From Micropterus salmoides (Eukaryota > Chordata > Actinopteri > Centrarchiformes > Centrarchidae): 64,000 nucleotides of DNA. A program made the position numbers and the translations under genes. The stretch is from assembly GCF_014851395.1 (NCBI RefSeq), contig NW_024041039.1:4530691-4594690 (forward strand), written 5' to 3'. Positions 11,171 through 23,920 of this stretch are shown piece after piece; within the stretch, counting starts at the first letter, position 1, and every line of letters starts with the position of its first letter. The notes under the pieces were generated by a model that had not been told where the DNA came from, did no database searches, and saw only the letters and a program-made list of their open reading frames with translations.

Positions 11171-12775
11171 TAAAGGTGTAACGGTACACAAAAATCCCGG
11201 TTCGGTATGTACCTCGGTTTTGAAGTCACGGTTCGGTTTATTTACGGTGCAATGAGGGGGATGGGGGGGCGTGCAAACATTAAATTGCTGCTATTTTATT
11301 ATGAACTTTTGTAAGCATCCAAATTACTTTACAATTTTTTAAACAAACTTCCAAATTACGCATGATAAATAAATTATATAAAGTAAAAAAGAACAAGTTC
11401 TCCACTAAATAAAATATTCTCAACAATAAAAAAATATTATAAAAAATATAATAATATGGATTACAGTGATTATCAATCCCAGCTTGAAGGCCTGCTCAGA
11501 TTAAAAAAAAAACAAAAAAAAAAAAACACCAGACTTTTTCTACAGTCTGTTTAAACGCTGAAAGGCGTTTACACTGTGCTCGTTTGTGTTTTTCTCCCTT
11601 GTTGCAGTGACGTTCTCATTAGTGAGTTAGCAACGTTAGAAACTTACCCAATCTCTACTGAGAAATGTCGGCCGACTGCTTTCGTGATTATTGACTTGTC
11701 CGTTGTTGTATTTCACTGGAAATTGAAGTGTTCCCAAACAGAAGACCTTAACAATAAGGGAGGGTCTTAAAGCTCTGGCTTCTCTGCACTAGCCGTGATG
11801 CTTAAGTCACTAGTTAGCGAGGCGCTGGGCTAAAGCGGTTGCTTGCTCCTAAATGAAAAACTTTAGGTAACAGAGTTTAACAAACTCTTTATTATATTCA
11901 CATTTATACTACGTGTTTGCTCTTTCTCCTTGTGTTCAACTACGGTGTGAAACCACTGGAGGACTGGAAGTGAAGACCCTTGTATCTGTGCACTCGACAT
12001 CAGCCTTAATATTTTCTTAAAGCTTTTTAAAATATTGAAACAGATGTTTTGAAAATTTGACATTGAAAACAGCTTTTAAAACACTGATCACTCATCACAA
12101 AAAACTTTACTGTGATTGGTGCTTGTGTAGTTTTTGAACCAGAGACGGATTGACGATCCACCAGCAGCACCCTCACAACCCACACCTGATGTAAACAAAC
12201 TGCTGTAACAGTGTGATTGGTCAGTTAACGAAAAGTGAAATTGATAAGCTCATCTATTTTATGAAAAGTTGAACGTGTTTCAACAAAAAGCACCTGATAT
12301 ACGTGAGTAGGCAGCTCGCCAAACCCCACAACCTCCTTGTCTTCTCCCCGCGGTCTTCTGTCTCACCGCTCCAGCTGCTGACACGTCATCTCTCTCTTTT
12401 AATGCTCCCGGTGCTCCGGTGACCAGCTGGCTTTTTTTCCTGCCAGAGTTTCGACAGCGCTCATTTGACTGACATCAGCTTTGTGTCGCGCCCTGCCCGC
12501 TACTCAGGGCTTTGAATGTTATGCGGCGCGGTTGGAGGGGATTACGGTAGGTTGTAGTTAAATCGTAAATCATTTTTCCGGTTCGCACATATCGATTTTT
12601 AGTAGCATATGCGAGCAAAATGGTCGCACTGTGGAGTCCTGCCACTTAATATGTCCGTGTGGAAACTCTGAATTTACGTATGTTCCACACACAAAACACG
12701 CCTAATACATGACGCATCTGAAAGTCCTGTACCGAAACAGTCCGGTACGAATACATGTACTGTAGTAAAGACGTT
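11171..12775. mobile_element. hAT-like element (GGTGTAACGGTACAC family)
   Basis: The left end TAAAGGTGTAACGGTACAC and the following GGTTCGGTATGTACCTCGG are the known start of a fish hAT-type family. The matching inverted end lies near 12728-12775 (GTACCGAAACAGTCCGGTACG, then a worn tip). Between them is AT-rich sequence and a GC-richer 3' part with CGCCCTGCCCGCTACTC. No transposase frame is visible, so it is a non-autonomous or decayed copy. No target duplication could be read. Confidence 0.6.
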
Positions 12776-13204
12776 TGATGTATAAGGGTTGTCTGTGGGG
12801 AAATGTTTTTTGGGCTGCAGGGCATTTATTCACTGCAATGAAACGAGTGGCCACCGGCACGAATTGGCAGCATTGAAGTGTGTTTGTGTGTGTGTGTCAC
12901 AGTCAGAGTGATGGCAACTGACGTGCCCCGCCCTGCTTTAATAGATGGTTTATGGTAAGTATCCACTGCTGCTCGGATGCTCTCATCCGTAACACACACA
13001 CACAACAGCAACATCATCACTCACTGACATGACACCACACACACACGTCTTTGACCACCGTAAACATTCGAACAGAGGCGAGATATTTTGATTAGGTTTC
13101 ATGTTTAAAATCATATCTTGTAAAATCATATTTGTGAAATTGCAGATGAAAATTCGCCTTTTTGTCAAACTCCACCACATTTACAGTTTTCTGTTGGTCA
13201 GCTT
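12776..13204. other. Unannotated intron sequence
   Basis: No gene or repeat family recognised; short GT and CA runs only. Confidence 0.5.
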
Positions 13205-13600
13205 TGTCAATTCAGTTCAGCTTTATTGTTGTGAATGTCAAACAACAATATTGCCAAAGTTTAAAATATAATACAAAAGAACAATTCATTTCTTACAGCT
13301 TATAAAAAAAAAAGTTAACAGTAAAAGTGCGTGTTTGTGTTTTATGAATTCAATACTGAAGGTTCATCAAATAATTAAAATAAAACAAATTAAACAGTAT
13401 AAGTGTGTGTGTTAAAAAATATTAAAAATAAAATAAATACATGTTAAAAAAATATAAATAAAATAAAATATAAAATATTTAAGTAAATACAACTCTGTGT
13501 GCGTGTTAAAAAAATTAAACAAAAATATAAATAAATTAATAGATAAAACAGTGTGTTTAAAAAAATATAAATAAATAGAACAGGAATTGTGTGTGAAATG
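13205..13600. repeat. AT-rich imperfect tandem repeat
   Basis: It opens with TTCAGCTTTATTGTTGTGAATG, resembling a LINE 3' untranslated end. From 13370 units of about 50-70 bp recur, each with a GTGTGT...GTTAAAAAA head and AATATAAATAAA-type body. The array may have grown from a LINE tail; that origin is inference. Confidence 0.55.
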
Positions 13601-15322
13601 TAAGAGAGAGAGACTTAATTGTCTCTTACATTTCCAAAAATACCCAAATTTATACATATACATAATACACAGCTAAAATGTACTATTAAAATAACTACAA
13701 ATAGAGGCTAAATATGATGTTCTGGTGGTTCAGTGGGTTGACATCCATAAGGAAGCAATTAGACTTAGAATTAATTAGATTCCAGTCTCTAGACCTTTCT
13801 GCATATTATCCACTTTCCCTCAATCCTGTGTCTTGTCTTGATGTAGACCCTAAATATACCTCATAAATTGAGAAAATATTTGCATAAACAAAAAGACCAA
13901 AAAGAGCCAGTTGTGTGCCAGTAAAGAGACTCAACCTGGACCTCCTCAGTCCCATTTTACAGGATACATGATTAATAAAAACATCTGATTTAGAATAAAG
14001 ATCGAGTACAAATTACACTTTTTAATGTGAAGTGAACAACAGCGGTCCTGTTTGAAATGAATGAAGTGTTTGAGTCCTTCACCTGCAGCTGTTAACCAAC
14101 CGCTTCACTCTGTAAAACAGATGTGAGGTGCCGCGTGTTGTCACAGCATTGAGGGGAAATTAAAGACGACAGCAACGGCGGACTGACGCGACACCGCTTC
14201 CTGTCAGCCCGTCAATCAAGCTGTCAACCAATGAGTGTCACCGTAGGTAAAAATTAGACGTGGAGACGTGAAAGGACGGAGGGGTGACAGGACAGATCTG
14301 ATGCTCCCGGTGGATTATGGGAATATTAAGGTGGAGGTTTATAAACAGGAAGTGGTGAAATAAGTCTGTGTGGATCTGACGGACAGACGGGTACGCAGAT
14401 AACTAAGTTTCTAGCAGGGACTGTTTAAAGATGTAATCTTGCAGATGCATTCAAGGAACAGTCTGTGTTTTCTTGCTCTGTTTTGTCTAAAAATCTTCAT
14501 TTATTTTATCAATCTTAAAGTAAAAGAGCATAAAATAATAATGAGTACGGAGTGGCTCAGAAATCTGATCCAAAAAAAAAGCCACGCGTATACGGCAACA
14601 AAAAGCATAAGAAACCGGAGGAGGTTTGTGCCGCATTTTATCCAAATGTTGAAAAGGTGTAAATGCATTCGTCTCTCCAAGATGGAAGCTGTTCTAGGGT
14701 TTATTTGTTCTGTGATGAGTTCGACCGCTCAATGAAATGTGTGGGTGAGCAACCCTTTCTCATCCCAGGTCGTCAAATACCGACGCTGCGTGGTCACGAT
14801 CCTCAGTCTCTTACGCAGATGCACGAGGTAGCCTACCCTTTAAAGCAGCGGTCGGCAATATGGGGCCAGAACCGGCCCTCCAGCAATAAAATCTTGCCTG
14901 TGGCCAGACTGCTATCATGGCAAAAAAAAAAAAAAGATAAATAAATTGATAGCGGCTGGTGCTGAAACAGATCTCAGTCATGAAAGCTACAGTTACTTGC
15001 ACAATCACTTCCTCTTAAGTCCAAAATAAAAGCATTTTTTGCAACAATGCTTTATGAAGCAGTCAGTAAAGGTGTGATTGGATTTCCTTAAGGGAAATGA
15101 AAATAAGCGTCCATAGGTTTGTGAATACGGATCAAGCGTCGGGACACACACACACTGCAGCACATGTTTTATTGTGAGCATGTGCAAAAGTGTCCTTATA
15201 ATCAATTTATTTAACAAGGGAGAAAAAAAAAATGTGCGCAGTATGTTGGACTCGATGAGCTAAACGTAAAAGTATACAAATTCAATCAATCTCATATGGA
15301 TTTTATCCAGACATGAGACACT
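13601..15322. other. Mostly unannotated intron sequence
   Basis: A segment at 14845-14930 begins GCAGCGGTCGGCAATATGG, like the end of a common hAT-type repeat, but no partner end was found. A run of A is at 14921-14934. The rest shows nothing recognisable. Confidence 0.45.
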
Positions 15323-15618
15323 TTAACTCCTTGACGCCTGAATTTATTCACAATTATATAAGAAAATATGTTACTTTTGTTTTCATTTGCTTTCAAGCTG
15401 ATGCTTAATTAAGAGGAGATTTGTCTATAGCACATAGAAAAGATTAAATTCGCACCGACAGGCATTAAACAAGAAACCGGTGCTTTCAAAAGGTTCCTAG
15501 GTACGTATCGAATATGCACAAACAGGCATTGGGGAAATATATATATACGCTATCTCGGCTGCAGTCTGAATAGAAGCGGTGTGATGTGAATTCGCGACAA
15601 TCCACGTTGAGGGGTTAA
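15323..15618. mobile_element. Short TTAA-flanked MITE (piggyBac-like)
   Basis: TTAA sits at both edges (15323-15326 and 15615-15618). The sequences inside are inverted repeats: CTCCTTGACGCC on the left and, read inward from the right, CCCCTCAACGTGG. A TTAA duplication with C-rich inverted ends suits a piggyBac-type non-autonomous element. The 288-bp interior has no coding frame. Confidence 0.6.
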
Positions 15619-16059
15619 AGTCTAAATGGGGCCTAAAACACTCAAGAAGTGCTCCACAATTCGCCCTCGACTGTATGAATTTGACCTGAGGGAGACAGAA
15701 AGAAAGTTAGATGAGCAGCATGTTTGCTGTAAAATTTACGGCAACTTTAAGAGCGAAAAATAACTTCTATTTTATTAAATATATTAAAGCGCATATGAAC
15801 AAAGTTAAAGAAAATATCAAAATGATGAAAAAAGTCTGGTGAAAAAACAGCTTCATCTGCCTCTGATTATTTATTAGTTTCAAATTACTTCACACGCAGA
15901 CACGCAGGCGTGTGTCAGACGCAGTATTTCAGATATTTCACTCACTTCTCTGTGTCTGAGCATTGAACTCCAGGCCTTGAGATGAATTTTTAAGACCTGC
16001 ATATTCAAAAGCAAACACACACACACACACCGAGCAGTGGGTTTCAGGCGGGTTTCGCC
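15619..16059. other. Unannotated intron sequence
   Basis: No gene or repeat family recognised. Confidence 0.5.
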
Positions 16060-16470
16060 AGCCTGCATGCACAGATGACTCCAGAGGCCTGGCGTGACCC
16101 GGCGGCGGCGAGACTAAAGGTCACGGCGGTGAGCGTCAAGCCTCGCATCCTGATTACCCACAACCCCCCTCTCTGACTTCCTGTGAGGTCCGGCAGGTTC
16201 ATTAGCTGTGGGAATAACTGCAGAGAGACGGCGCAGAGAGGGGGGGAGGGAAGGAGCGAAGAGGTCTGAACCAATAAACGAAGCGTCCAGAGAGCAAAAG
16301 AAGAAAAAAAACGAGGGTGAAGGGAAGGAAAAAGGAGAATAAAGACGAGTGCAGGGTCTTATTAGTTATGCAGTCAATAGGCCGAGGCTTGTCTGCATCT
16401 CTAATTGTTTGATTTTATAGACGGGACGGGCTCTTTAAACAAACACGCTCTTATGCTAATGGCGGCGCGA
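16060..16470. promoter_or_regulatory. Candidate conserved non-coding elements
   Basis: Two repeat-free islands flank a G/A-rich spacer. 16060-16225 holds CTGATTACCCACAA and GGTTCATTAGCTGTGGG; 16355-16470 holds TATTAGTTATGCAGTCAATA, TCTCTAATTGTTTGATTTTA and TTATGCTAATGG. The TAAT and ATGCTAAT (octamer-like) cores fit homeodomain and POU sites. The regulatory role is inference. Confidence 0.35.
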
Positions 16471-16533
16471 CGGTGCCCTCCTGACAGCATCTGTTGGGAG
16501 GGTGGACTGCAGGATTATGGGAGTTTTTTTGAT

Positions 16534-16562
16534 GGTGTGTGTGTGTGTGTGGGGGGGGGGGG
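16534..16562 (+). repeat. (GT)n followed by a G13 run
   Basis: A GT array ends in thirteen consecutive G. Confidence 0.9.
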
Positions 16563-16862
16563 TGGTGTCTGAAGCTGAATATCATTTGGATAATTAAAAA
16601 TGACAGAGGAAACGGTCCACACACACACACACTCAGAGCCAGCCACTTTGTCTTGACAGGTGGAGGGGGAGGAGGGAGAGAGGGGAGACAGGGGAGGTTA
16701 GTCCTGATTGCTGTCAATCAAGCGGTCCGGTGGGAGGATTGTGGAAGCAGGCAGATCGCCTTGAACTTTGACCCCCTTCCTGGCCAATGTGATGCTGATG
16801 TGAGAGAGAGAGAGCGGGAGTTAACAACCTTGAGAGACTGACTGAATTTCAACAGGCTCGGG

Positions 16863-16904
<42 letters not shown>

Positions 16905-17827
16905 AGACTAAGGGATGCAAGAACAAAGAATAAATGAGAGAGAGGAAATGAAAGGATGGAGGATGAAAGAGGTTTGAGAGACCAAAGAAAGTATGTGTCT
17001 ATATTAAAATGTTATATACTTAGATTAAGTTATAACCAGATGTGACATAATGTTGATAATTATCTAACTCCAAAAAAAGGCAAGAAACTTGTTATGTAAG
17101 TCATGTGAACAGTCCAATAACATCACAGTCCTGTTAACATATTTTTGTCAATTTTAAAGCTGCACTGATAAATAATTTCATATTAACAATGGATCAAATC
17201 AATATGTGTAATGTAAAAGCGACCAGTTTATCTACCCAACTCTGCAGTGCCCCTCAGCTCTGTGGAGCTTTTTAGGCTCTTGCAGGTTGGTGTTTTTAGC
17301 AAACCGACCCAGACACTGTTAGAGACTAGCGGGTGTGAAAGTGAAATGTCCAGCAGCTTCAGAGCCACATATTTCACATCCACATCAGAGCTAAAGGAGA
17401 GGTGAGTACTTACATTCATCAGGTGAACTCAAAAACAACTCAAATGGGATGATTACATTGCTCTGCTGATTATTTTGCAGCCTCTAAGTGGCCAAAAACC
17501 CATTAATGCAGCTTCTGCCCTCCTACCTTTTGTGTTAAATGCCATTATAGCTAACCACACAATAGACTTAGGCTGTTTTCATTAAGCTGTATTTATGTTC
17601 AACAGATTATAAACCGTGATCAAATTACTGGATAATACTGGATTAGTCGCTTAACAACAGTAGCAGGAAAACATGTGTAAGTGAGTCTTTATTTAAACTA
17701 AGTGATCACAGAGAGCAGCAGGGGACAGAGCAGATGTTTAAGCAGCTGAGACTCGCCTTCGCAAGTCCGCAAGGGGCCACGCCGGCCGTCCACCTGCAGC
17801 CCAGAATCCACATAAAGCCTGACAAAC
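16563..17827. other. Intron sequence with a GA-rich part
   Basis: 16800-17000 is G/A rich around the AG microsatellite; from 17000 onwards nothing is recognisable. Confidence 0.5.
16865..16899 (+). repeat. (AG)n microsatellite
   Basis: About 17 AG units inside a purine-rich stretch. Confidence 0.95.
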
Positions 17828-18593
17828 CAGGGGTGGATGAAGAAATCAGATCCTTTTTTCACTGTAAAAACACTTACAATTAGAAGTATTGCATTGAAAA
17901 TCTTATTTAAGTAAAAGTTTGTTTGTATAATCAGGAAATTTACTTAAATTGTTAAAAGTAAAACTAGTCGATGCAGAATGAAAAATATTTTGTACTCGCA
18001 CGTTAATATAAAAGCAAGATTTTACTGCTGGAATCAGACTGCAATTTTTTTCATTATAGATTAATGTGCTGATAATTTTCTCCATTAATTGATTTTATCA
18101 TTTAAAATTCAAAGTGACACCTGCACAATGCTTGTATTGTCTAAATCTGCCTCAAGTTCTCTGAAAGCTGGCACGGTGACTCATTAATGAGCATCGTCAG
18201 TTAAATTGGTTGGATTTGAAGGTTTGCTGAAAAGTTTTTAAACGGCGCACTTTCCTTTGTTTTTTTATCCAGCTGTTTATTGTAACGTTGTTTTCAGGTC
18301 TTGAGTGCATATGTGGTTTAAATTGACTTAAACGGTTATGAAAATAGTTGCCAATTAAATTTCTGTCAATCAACGAATGTACTAGCTGTATTTGTACAAA
18401 CTGTTGGGTTGTTTAATTTATAAGAAAACATGTTTTTTTTATCTTTTCATATGTTTTGTGTGTAAAAATCTAGTAACTGAAACTGTCAGATAAATGTAAT
18501 GAAGTATTAGATGTAGTGGAGTAGAAGTAGAAAGTGGCATGAAAGGACCTCTAATTTGGACTTGAGTAAATGTACCTTACTGTCCACCACATG
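17828..18593 (+). mobile_element. hAT-type AAGTAAAAGTAC-family repeat
   Basis: It begins CAGGGGTGGATGAAG with AGATCC and TTTAAGTAAAAGT-like words and ends GAGTAAATGTACCTTACTGTCCACCAC, the inverted form of the CAGTGGTGGA start. It carries AGTGGAGTAGAAG (18514-18530) as in related copies. The middle (about 18070-18370) has foreign-looking sequence, perhaps an insertion. It lies in the same orientation as npas3. Confidence 0.6.
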
Positions 18594-19706
18594 TGGAAAA
18601 ACACATGCAAACACACACGAGTGTTGTGTATAAACAGACACACATGAGGCTTCCATGGGTTTTGGCGTGGACGGGTAAACGTACGAAAATGACACGACGA
18701 CCCCGATGCACGCGTCGTTTTCACAAGTTAGCGTTTTCAGATTTAGTCAGCTCAGCGTGGACACACTTCACTGAAAGGGGAGAGAGCAGTTGTGAGACGT
18801 AGAAAACAGATCAATAGTGACTGGATACTTGTTTGGTGTGCGTGAAATAGAGAGAGAGACCGAGCGAGTGAGATCAAAGGAAACGGAGGATCACTAGAAA
18901 GTGACAATTGAACAGTGGCATCAATGAAAAGACGATCAGATTATATCTCCGTCCTTCTGTTGCTTTATTCTGTGTGTGTGTGTGCTTATTTCTGACGGCG
19001 TGTGTGCACACTGCTGTGTGTAATTGCATATTTATTGATGTGTTTCCACATTTTTGTGCGTCTTACTTTGTGTTTTTCTCAGTTTGTGTACATACAGTGT
19101 GTGTGTGTGTGTGTTAGTAACTCTGAGCTGAACAGGGAGGGTTGAGGCGTAAAACCTTCCCTCCTCTCTAGACGCGGGATAGAGCGAATCCTTACGCCCC
19201 GCCAAATTAATCTGCTCACACACACACACACAGTGAAAGCGGATTCTGTAGAATAATTTCATTATAAGGTTGTGAGCATGTGGATTAATGGTTTTACTGT
19301 CACGGAGAAGACGGGGGGGATTTTCACTTTTCTTCTCTCTTCAGGATGCTTTTATGTTGTCGTTTCCTCTCCACTTCTTTCCTCCTCTCCCTCCTCTCTT
19401 CGTTTTTTTGTGTTCTTCAGTGTCTGAGCCTTCTCTCCTTCGTGGTGGAAATAAACAAAATAACAGAAACACCTCTTGTGTAGCTGTGTGTTTGGTTCAG
19501 CGTTATGTTTTCAGAGCAGCCCTCCCTCACCAGAAAAACGCCCGTATAGGTTGATTATGAAGCAGCTTATTACGACCCATGTTTACGTTTCGAATTTGGG
19601 CGGAACCTCTTGTGGCAGAAGAAGTCAGGTGAAGTTAGTAGAAAGAGCAACAAAGTCGATGTAAGGAGGTGGTGGGTTGAAGTAAACTGAGGTTCGAGTC
19701 GACTTG
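18594..19706. other. Intron sequence rich in short GT/CA runs
   Basis: GT run at 19097-19113 and CA run at 19216-19231, with pyrimidine-rich DNA at 19335-19440. No gene recognised. Confidence 0.5.
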
Positions 19707-20710
19707 TAGGGATCCACAGATATGTTTTTTTCCGGGGCTGATAACGATTATTAATAACCAATTAGACCGATGACCGATATGTGGAACAGATCTACATTTG
19801 CTGTAAAAGATTAAAGTTAATTGTCACATTTAATCTTTATAAATAGTAAATTAAATGAATGAGAGATCCATCCCAGAGATGAACTATGAGTGATAAATTA
19901 TCATAAAGTTTGTCTTTACCTGCTGCCATTTATATTGTATTTATTTTATATTGTTAGGATTTTATTGATACATTTATTGTTTCTGTTTTTTATCTGTCCT
20001 CTTATTGGTTTTTCATTACTAAATAATTGCCCTTTAAAAATGTTATTAAAAAAATAAATTCAGAACAGTAATCAGATTTAATATTTTATTATAACTGTTT
20101 TCAGAGCAGCAACAAAATTAAAGTTTACATCAGCAAAGACACAATTTAAAATCGATATCTCACTGGAAACAATTGGATCATGTTAAACAGTCTATATTAC
20201 TGAGTAAAGTTAAGACAGCAGCCCTTCCTCCTCCTCCTCCTCCTCCTCCCTCTGCTGCTGCTGTAAAGAGGAGCTGGTTTCTCTCAACAAGCAGCTGAGT
20301 TTACAAGGATTTGCTAAATTTTGTGATACACAGCATCTCAGTTAAAGAGGCGACAGACAGAGAGGTTTTGTTCACAAGTAGCTATTAGCCGAGCTAGCAC
20401 ACGTGCTTGTGTAAAACCAAAACACAGCTGCGGTGGATGAGACAGAGCAGATTAAATATCGCTTGGTTGTACGTTCCTGCTTGTTGTACTGATGCAGTAA
20501 CAGCCTTTTACTAGTACTGCTGGCTTTGCTGCTCTTACTTACAGTAACAGCTGGAGTTATGGTGAACCTGTGTAAGCTAGCTTCATATTCACAAATCAAA
20601 ACCCTTTACCTGACTTATATTATAGGCTTTATCCAACATGTACATTTTACAAATTGTACGCTAACAAAATTTTAATGAAGGGCAAAGACTGGTGGATCGG
20701 TGCATACACA
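19707..20710. mobile_element. hAT-like repeat (TAGGGATCCAC end)
   Basis: The left end TAGGGATCCACAGATATG is followed by GGGGCTGATAACGATTATTA and AATTAGACCGATGACCGATA; the right end has GGATCGGTGCATAC, the reverse complement of a TAGGGATGCACCGATC-type start. These match a common fish hAT-type family. An interior CTC-repeat lies at 20227-20249. No transposase frame or clear 8-bp duplication is visible. Confidence 0.6.
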
Positions 20711-21159
20711 ATACTTTGGGGAAGATATATGAAAATGTTTTGAGACTTTTTTTTTTTTTTCTGTTTTTCTGAAAATATATTGAAGAGTACTCGCGTGTTT
20801 GGTGACCTTTTTAGTACGTCAGTGATGTACAAATGGAGTCGAGGACACAGTGACATCACAGACTTTAAGTCAGAGAGGGCAGCAAAACACTGTTTTTCAG
20901 CCTGATGTCAAGTTATTGAACACTTCATGATCTCGTAAATTGGCCGTCACGAAGTCTAGGTAGACAATTTCATTTGTATATTTTTGTTTACAGTGTCATG
21001 CTCGGTGCGTTTTCATCTCCGTTCCACCAGGCGGCTCTCTAAACCATGTTAAAAAGAAATGTAACTGCCACATGTGAGCTGGATTTAGTCACTTACTTTT
21101 ATATGTGATGTTTGTTTCACTCCACTGTGTTTTTATTTCCGTTGAAATTGTAACTGGAG
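20711..21159. other. Unannotated intron sequence
   Basis: Includes a T run at 20749-20760. Nothing else recognised. Confidence 0.5.
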
Positions 21160-21260
21160 TGCCGTCTAGGCCAGGTCTCCCTCGGACAGGAGATTTCATT
21201 CTTACGGGAAATCCTCAAGGGTTAAATAGCGGTTAAATAAACTAGAAAATAAATAAAGAA
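21160..21260 (+). mobile_element. LINE 3'-end fragment
   Basis: Contains GTGCCGTCTAGGCCAGGTC, a GGAGATTT segment and the terminal GGTTAAATAAAC...AAATAAATAAA. These words form the 3' tail of a widespread vertebrate LINE (L2/CR1 type). Only about 100 bp remain, as expected of a 5'-truncated insertion. Confidence 0.55.
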
Positions 21261-21654
21261 CTGGCTGAAAAAAATATAGTCAGAAGTGATTTAATTGATG
21301 ACAATACGTAAAATGCTGATTTAAATGGAGAAAATCTGTCAAAGGAAAGAAATAATAATAATAATAATAATCGCACCGTCAACTGAGTTGTTTGTTCCAT
21401 GTCACATGGGCTCATTTAGTTTCCTTTGGGTTTGTCACGTCATCCCGCTCTTTCTCATGTGTTTCCGTATCGATTGATTTTTTTGGCATCTTTTTGTTGT
21501 GATTGCTTTTGTGTTGCGTTGTCATGTCATGTTAAGTCGTGTTGTGTGGCAGCTTCATGCGTCTCATAAAACCCAAACCCCACGGAGAGCGCAGGTTGGA
21601 CGCAGACAGGATGTGAAACACATGTGCCGTGTTCACATTAACAACTCTGCAGAG

Positions 21655-21685
<31 letters not shown>

Positions 21686-22275
21686 AGTGTCATGAACACA
21701 TTTATTAGTGTGTGTGTGTTAGAGAGAGAGATGGCTGGCATGTCTCAGTCACCTGGCTCTGTCACCCTCCATAATCACTACAATCCAACAGAGAAATCTG
21801 CTCTAATCAAACGGGAAACGCCTCCATGATTTTCTCTCTCCTCATTCATTCCTGATGTTGCGCTCTCTCATCCTTTCTTCCCCTCTCTCCTCCTGTATTC
21901 TCTCTTCCCATGTTTCTCTCATTTTGTCTCTCTTTAATTTTCACAGTATGTGTGTGTTTCTCTCCCTCTCTCAGTCAGGGAGGCAGCAGTAGCAGCTGGC
22001 GAGGGCAGTCCCCAGAGGGATTGTGGGTAGGGAGGGGAAGGTTATGGCTTCACTCCCATCACCGATCTGTTGCCTGTGAGTGTGTGTGTGAGATACAGTT
22101 CTGGTTCCAGTCGAGTGTAATTGGAGCGTGTGTCTTTTCCTACAGAGTGACCTGGTTCGGTTTTGGTTTGTGGTTTTGTTTTAGACTAGATTAGTCTGGT
22201 CCGTTTCCTCTGGTTTGATTCTGGTCTGGCTTTGTTTAGTTTGTGGTTTGTGTTGTTTCTTTGTTTTTTTTGGTA
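21261..22275. other. Intron sequence with microsatellites
   Basis: Holds an AAT array (21350-21371), a GT array (21655-21682), and pyrimidine-rich DNA at 21825-21980. No gene recognised. Confidence 0.5.
21655..21682 (+). repeat. (GT)14 microsatellite
   Basis: Perfect GT array. Confidence 0.95.
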
Positions 22276-22450
22276 TTGGTGGTGATGGCGCAATGGATCA
22301 GACACATGCCTTTGGTGTGAGAGACTCTCTTTGCGTTAGAGTCAATGGAGCGCAGCCATGAAAGTGTCGGACCTCAGTTAGAGCGAGTCCTATACTCAGC
22401 TGTGATTGGGCAGCTGAGTATTCGGGGTGTGGCTTAGCGAAGGGTGATAA
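22276..22450 (+). mobile_element. SINE-like repeat with tRNA-type head
   Basis: The head GATGGCGCAATGGATCAGAC resembles a tRNA 5' half with a pol III A box and is followed by ATGCCTTTGGTGTGAGAGAC. A normal B box (GGTTCGANTCC) is missing. The body from 22340 to 22445 is a second copy of the sequence at 27621-27725, including AGCCATGAAAGTGTCGG and CAGTTAGAGCGAGTCC. This shared body supports a dispersed SINE-like family, possibly with a swapped or decayed head. Confidence 0.55.
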
Positions 22451-23806
22451 AATAAGGCATCGCCAAAATGAAGGAAAAACATGTACAGTATACACTTCAC
22501 TAGAATGAACAACTGAAATATGATTGGTTATCATTGTCCAGTCAACAAGTTCTTGTGAGTATGTGACGTGTGGATTTTAACTGAAAACCAACCAAATAAA
22601 AACAAAAAATGTAATCACACTTCATGCTTTTATTTTAAACATGACCAGACCGCCATCTTACTGCCTTTCCCAGAGCGGTGTGCGAGTGTTTCTTTGCATA
22701 AAATCATGGGTACCTCATGCACCAGATCTTGATCAAACAGAGCTTCCACATGCTTCTTGCAGTGTTTGTTTTGCCCTTCGTGGAGCACCAGACGGGTGGG
22801 GTTTACTGCAGCGGGGGTGGGGGCTGGGGGGCGTTTGCTTTCCTGCTGTTGGACTCTCCACAGGCTCACAAACACCTCGCGTACTCTGGCCGCTGGATGC
22901 CCGCTGTAAACCGAGTCTCTTTAAATTTTTACCGTGAGAGTTAGTGGTGTGTCAAACATAACCTCTCGCTCTGCTGCCGCCGCCACTACTGCTGGAGGCG
23001 TTTGTTTTCCACTCCAGTACGTGCCTCAGCACTAAATCAGCTGGTTAGAGAGGGGAGCTCGAGGAGTGAAGCAGCTTCCATGCAGCTATTGTACCTGTGT
23101 GTGTCTCTTATTTTGATGTTACACTCGCAGGTGTACCTGTGATTTTGTGCGTGTATGTGCATTTGAACATTTCTGTGTACATGATTTTACATTCGTATGC
23201 CTGTGTGCATCAAACTGTGTTTTTAGAAGAAGAAAAGCACCAAAACAAATAAAAAATAATATCAGAAGCAGCAGGAGGAAACTGAAATCAAACAAGAGAG
23301 GAGGATTTATTTGATTGGAGGGGAGTTGCTTGTCCGAAAGAAAGAAAGAAAGAAGAAACCTAAGGGTGAACAAGAGGGAAAGAATCATCTTAATGAGATT
23401 TAGAATAAAAAGGAAATCATTTTCAATCTGGGAGCACTTTATCTGCTGCAAAATATACAGAGAAATCATTAACGGGGAGGAAACAGATTGCTGCTGTTTT
23501 CGCTGCTGGTTTATGGATTCATAACTTGAACTCGGAGGGAAACGCGCTGAACGCCAATACAAGTTAATTTCTTCAACTGGAAATTAGATCTGGATGAAAG
23601 AAACAGAGAGAAAGTGAGACATAGTTTTAGCTGCCTAAACGTGCCTTGGAGGAAGTTAATTTCTCACTGGTCAGTTGGAACATCTTTAAGCAAAAGCTAA
23701 TCTCTAGATTCATGATGGAGCGTTACTGTGCAATGTCAGCGGTGACGAGGGTGACAAGGCGGGGCTAATTCAGTTTTCTTTCGGATCGGTTCACATGGAT
23801 ACCAGT

Positions 23807-23810
<4 letters not shown>
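22451..23810. other. Unannotated intron sequence, partly purine rich
   Basis: 23220-23520 is purine rich with a GAAA run (23336-23354). The opposite strand gives a long frame that is low-complexity. No gene recognised. Confidence 0.5.

Positions 23811-23837
<27 letters not shown>
23811..23837 (+). repeat. (TG)13 microsatellite
   Basis: Perfect TG run ending beside the next repeat. Confidence 0.95.
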
Positions 23838-23846
23838 CAGGACGTG

Positions 23847-23920
23847 GTTAGCCTAGCTTAGCATAAAGACCAGAAGCAGAAGGAAATGGTTAGCCAGTGT
23901 TTCGGTGCGGTGTCTCTGGC
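23847..23920. repeat. Dispersed fish repeat fragment
   Basis: GGTTAGCCTAGCTTAGCATA and AAGACCAGAAGCAGAAGGAA match a short word set found throughout teleost genomes. The parent element is not identified. Confidence 0.45.

Noticed and set aside
10671..11189. 172-codon minus-strand frame, the longest in the window
   Set aside because: Ser/Leu/Pro/Cys-rich composition follows from the purine-rich + strand; overlapping frames are also open and no family resemblance or splice signals are seen.
23119..23562. 147-codon minus-strand frame rich in Leu, Phe and Ser
   Set aside because: Opposite a purine-rich stretch; looks hydrophobic only because of T-rich codons.
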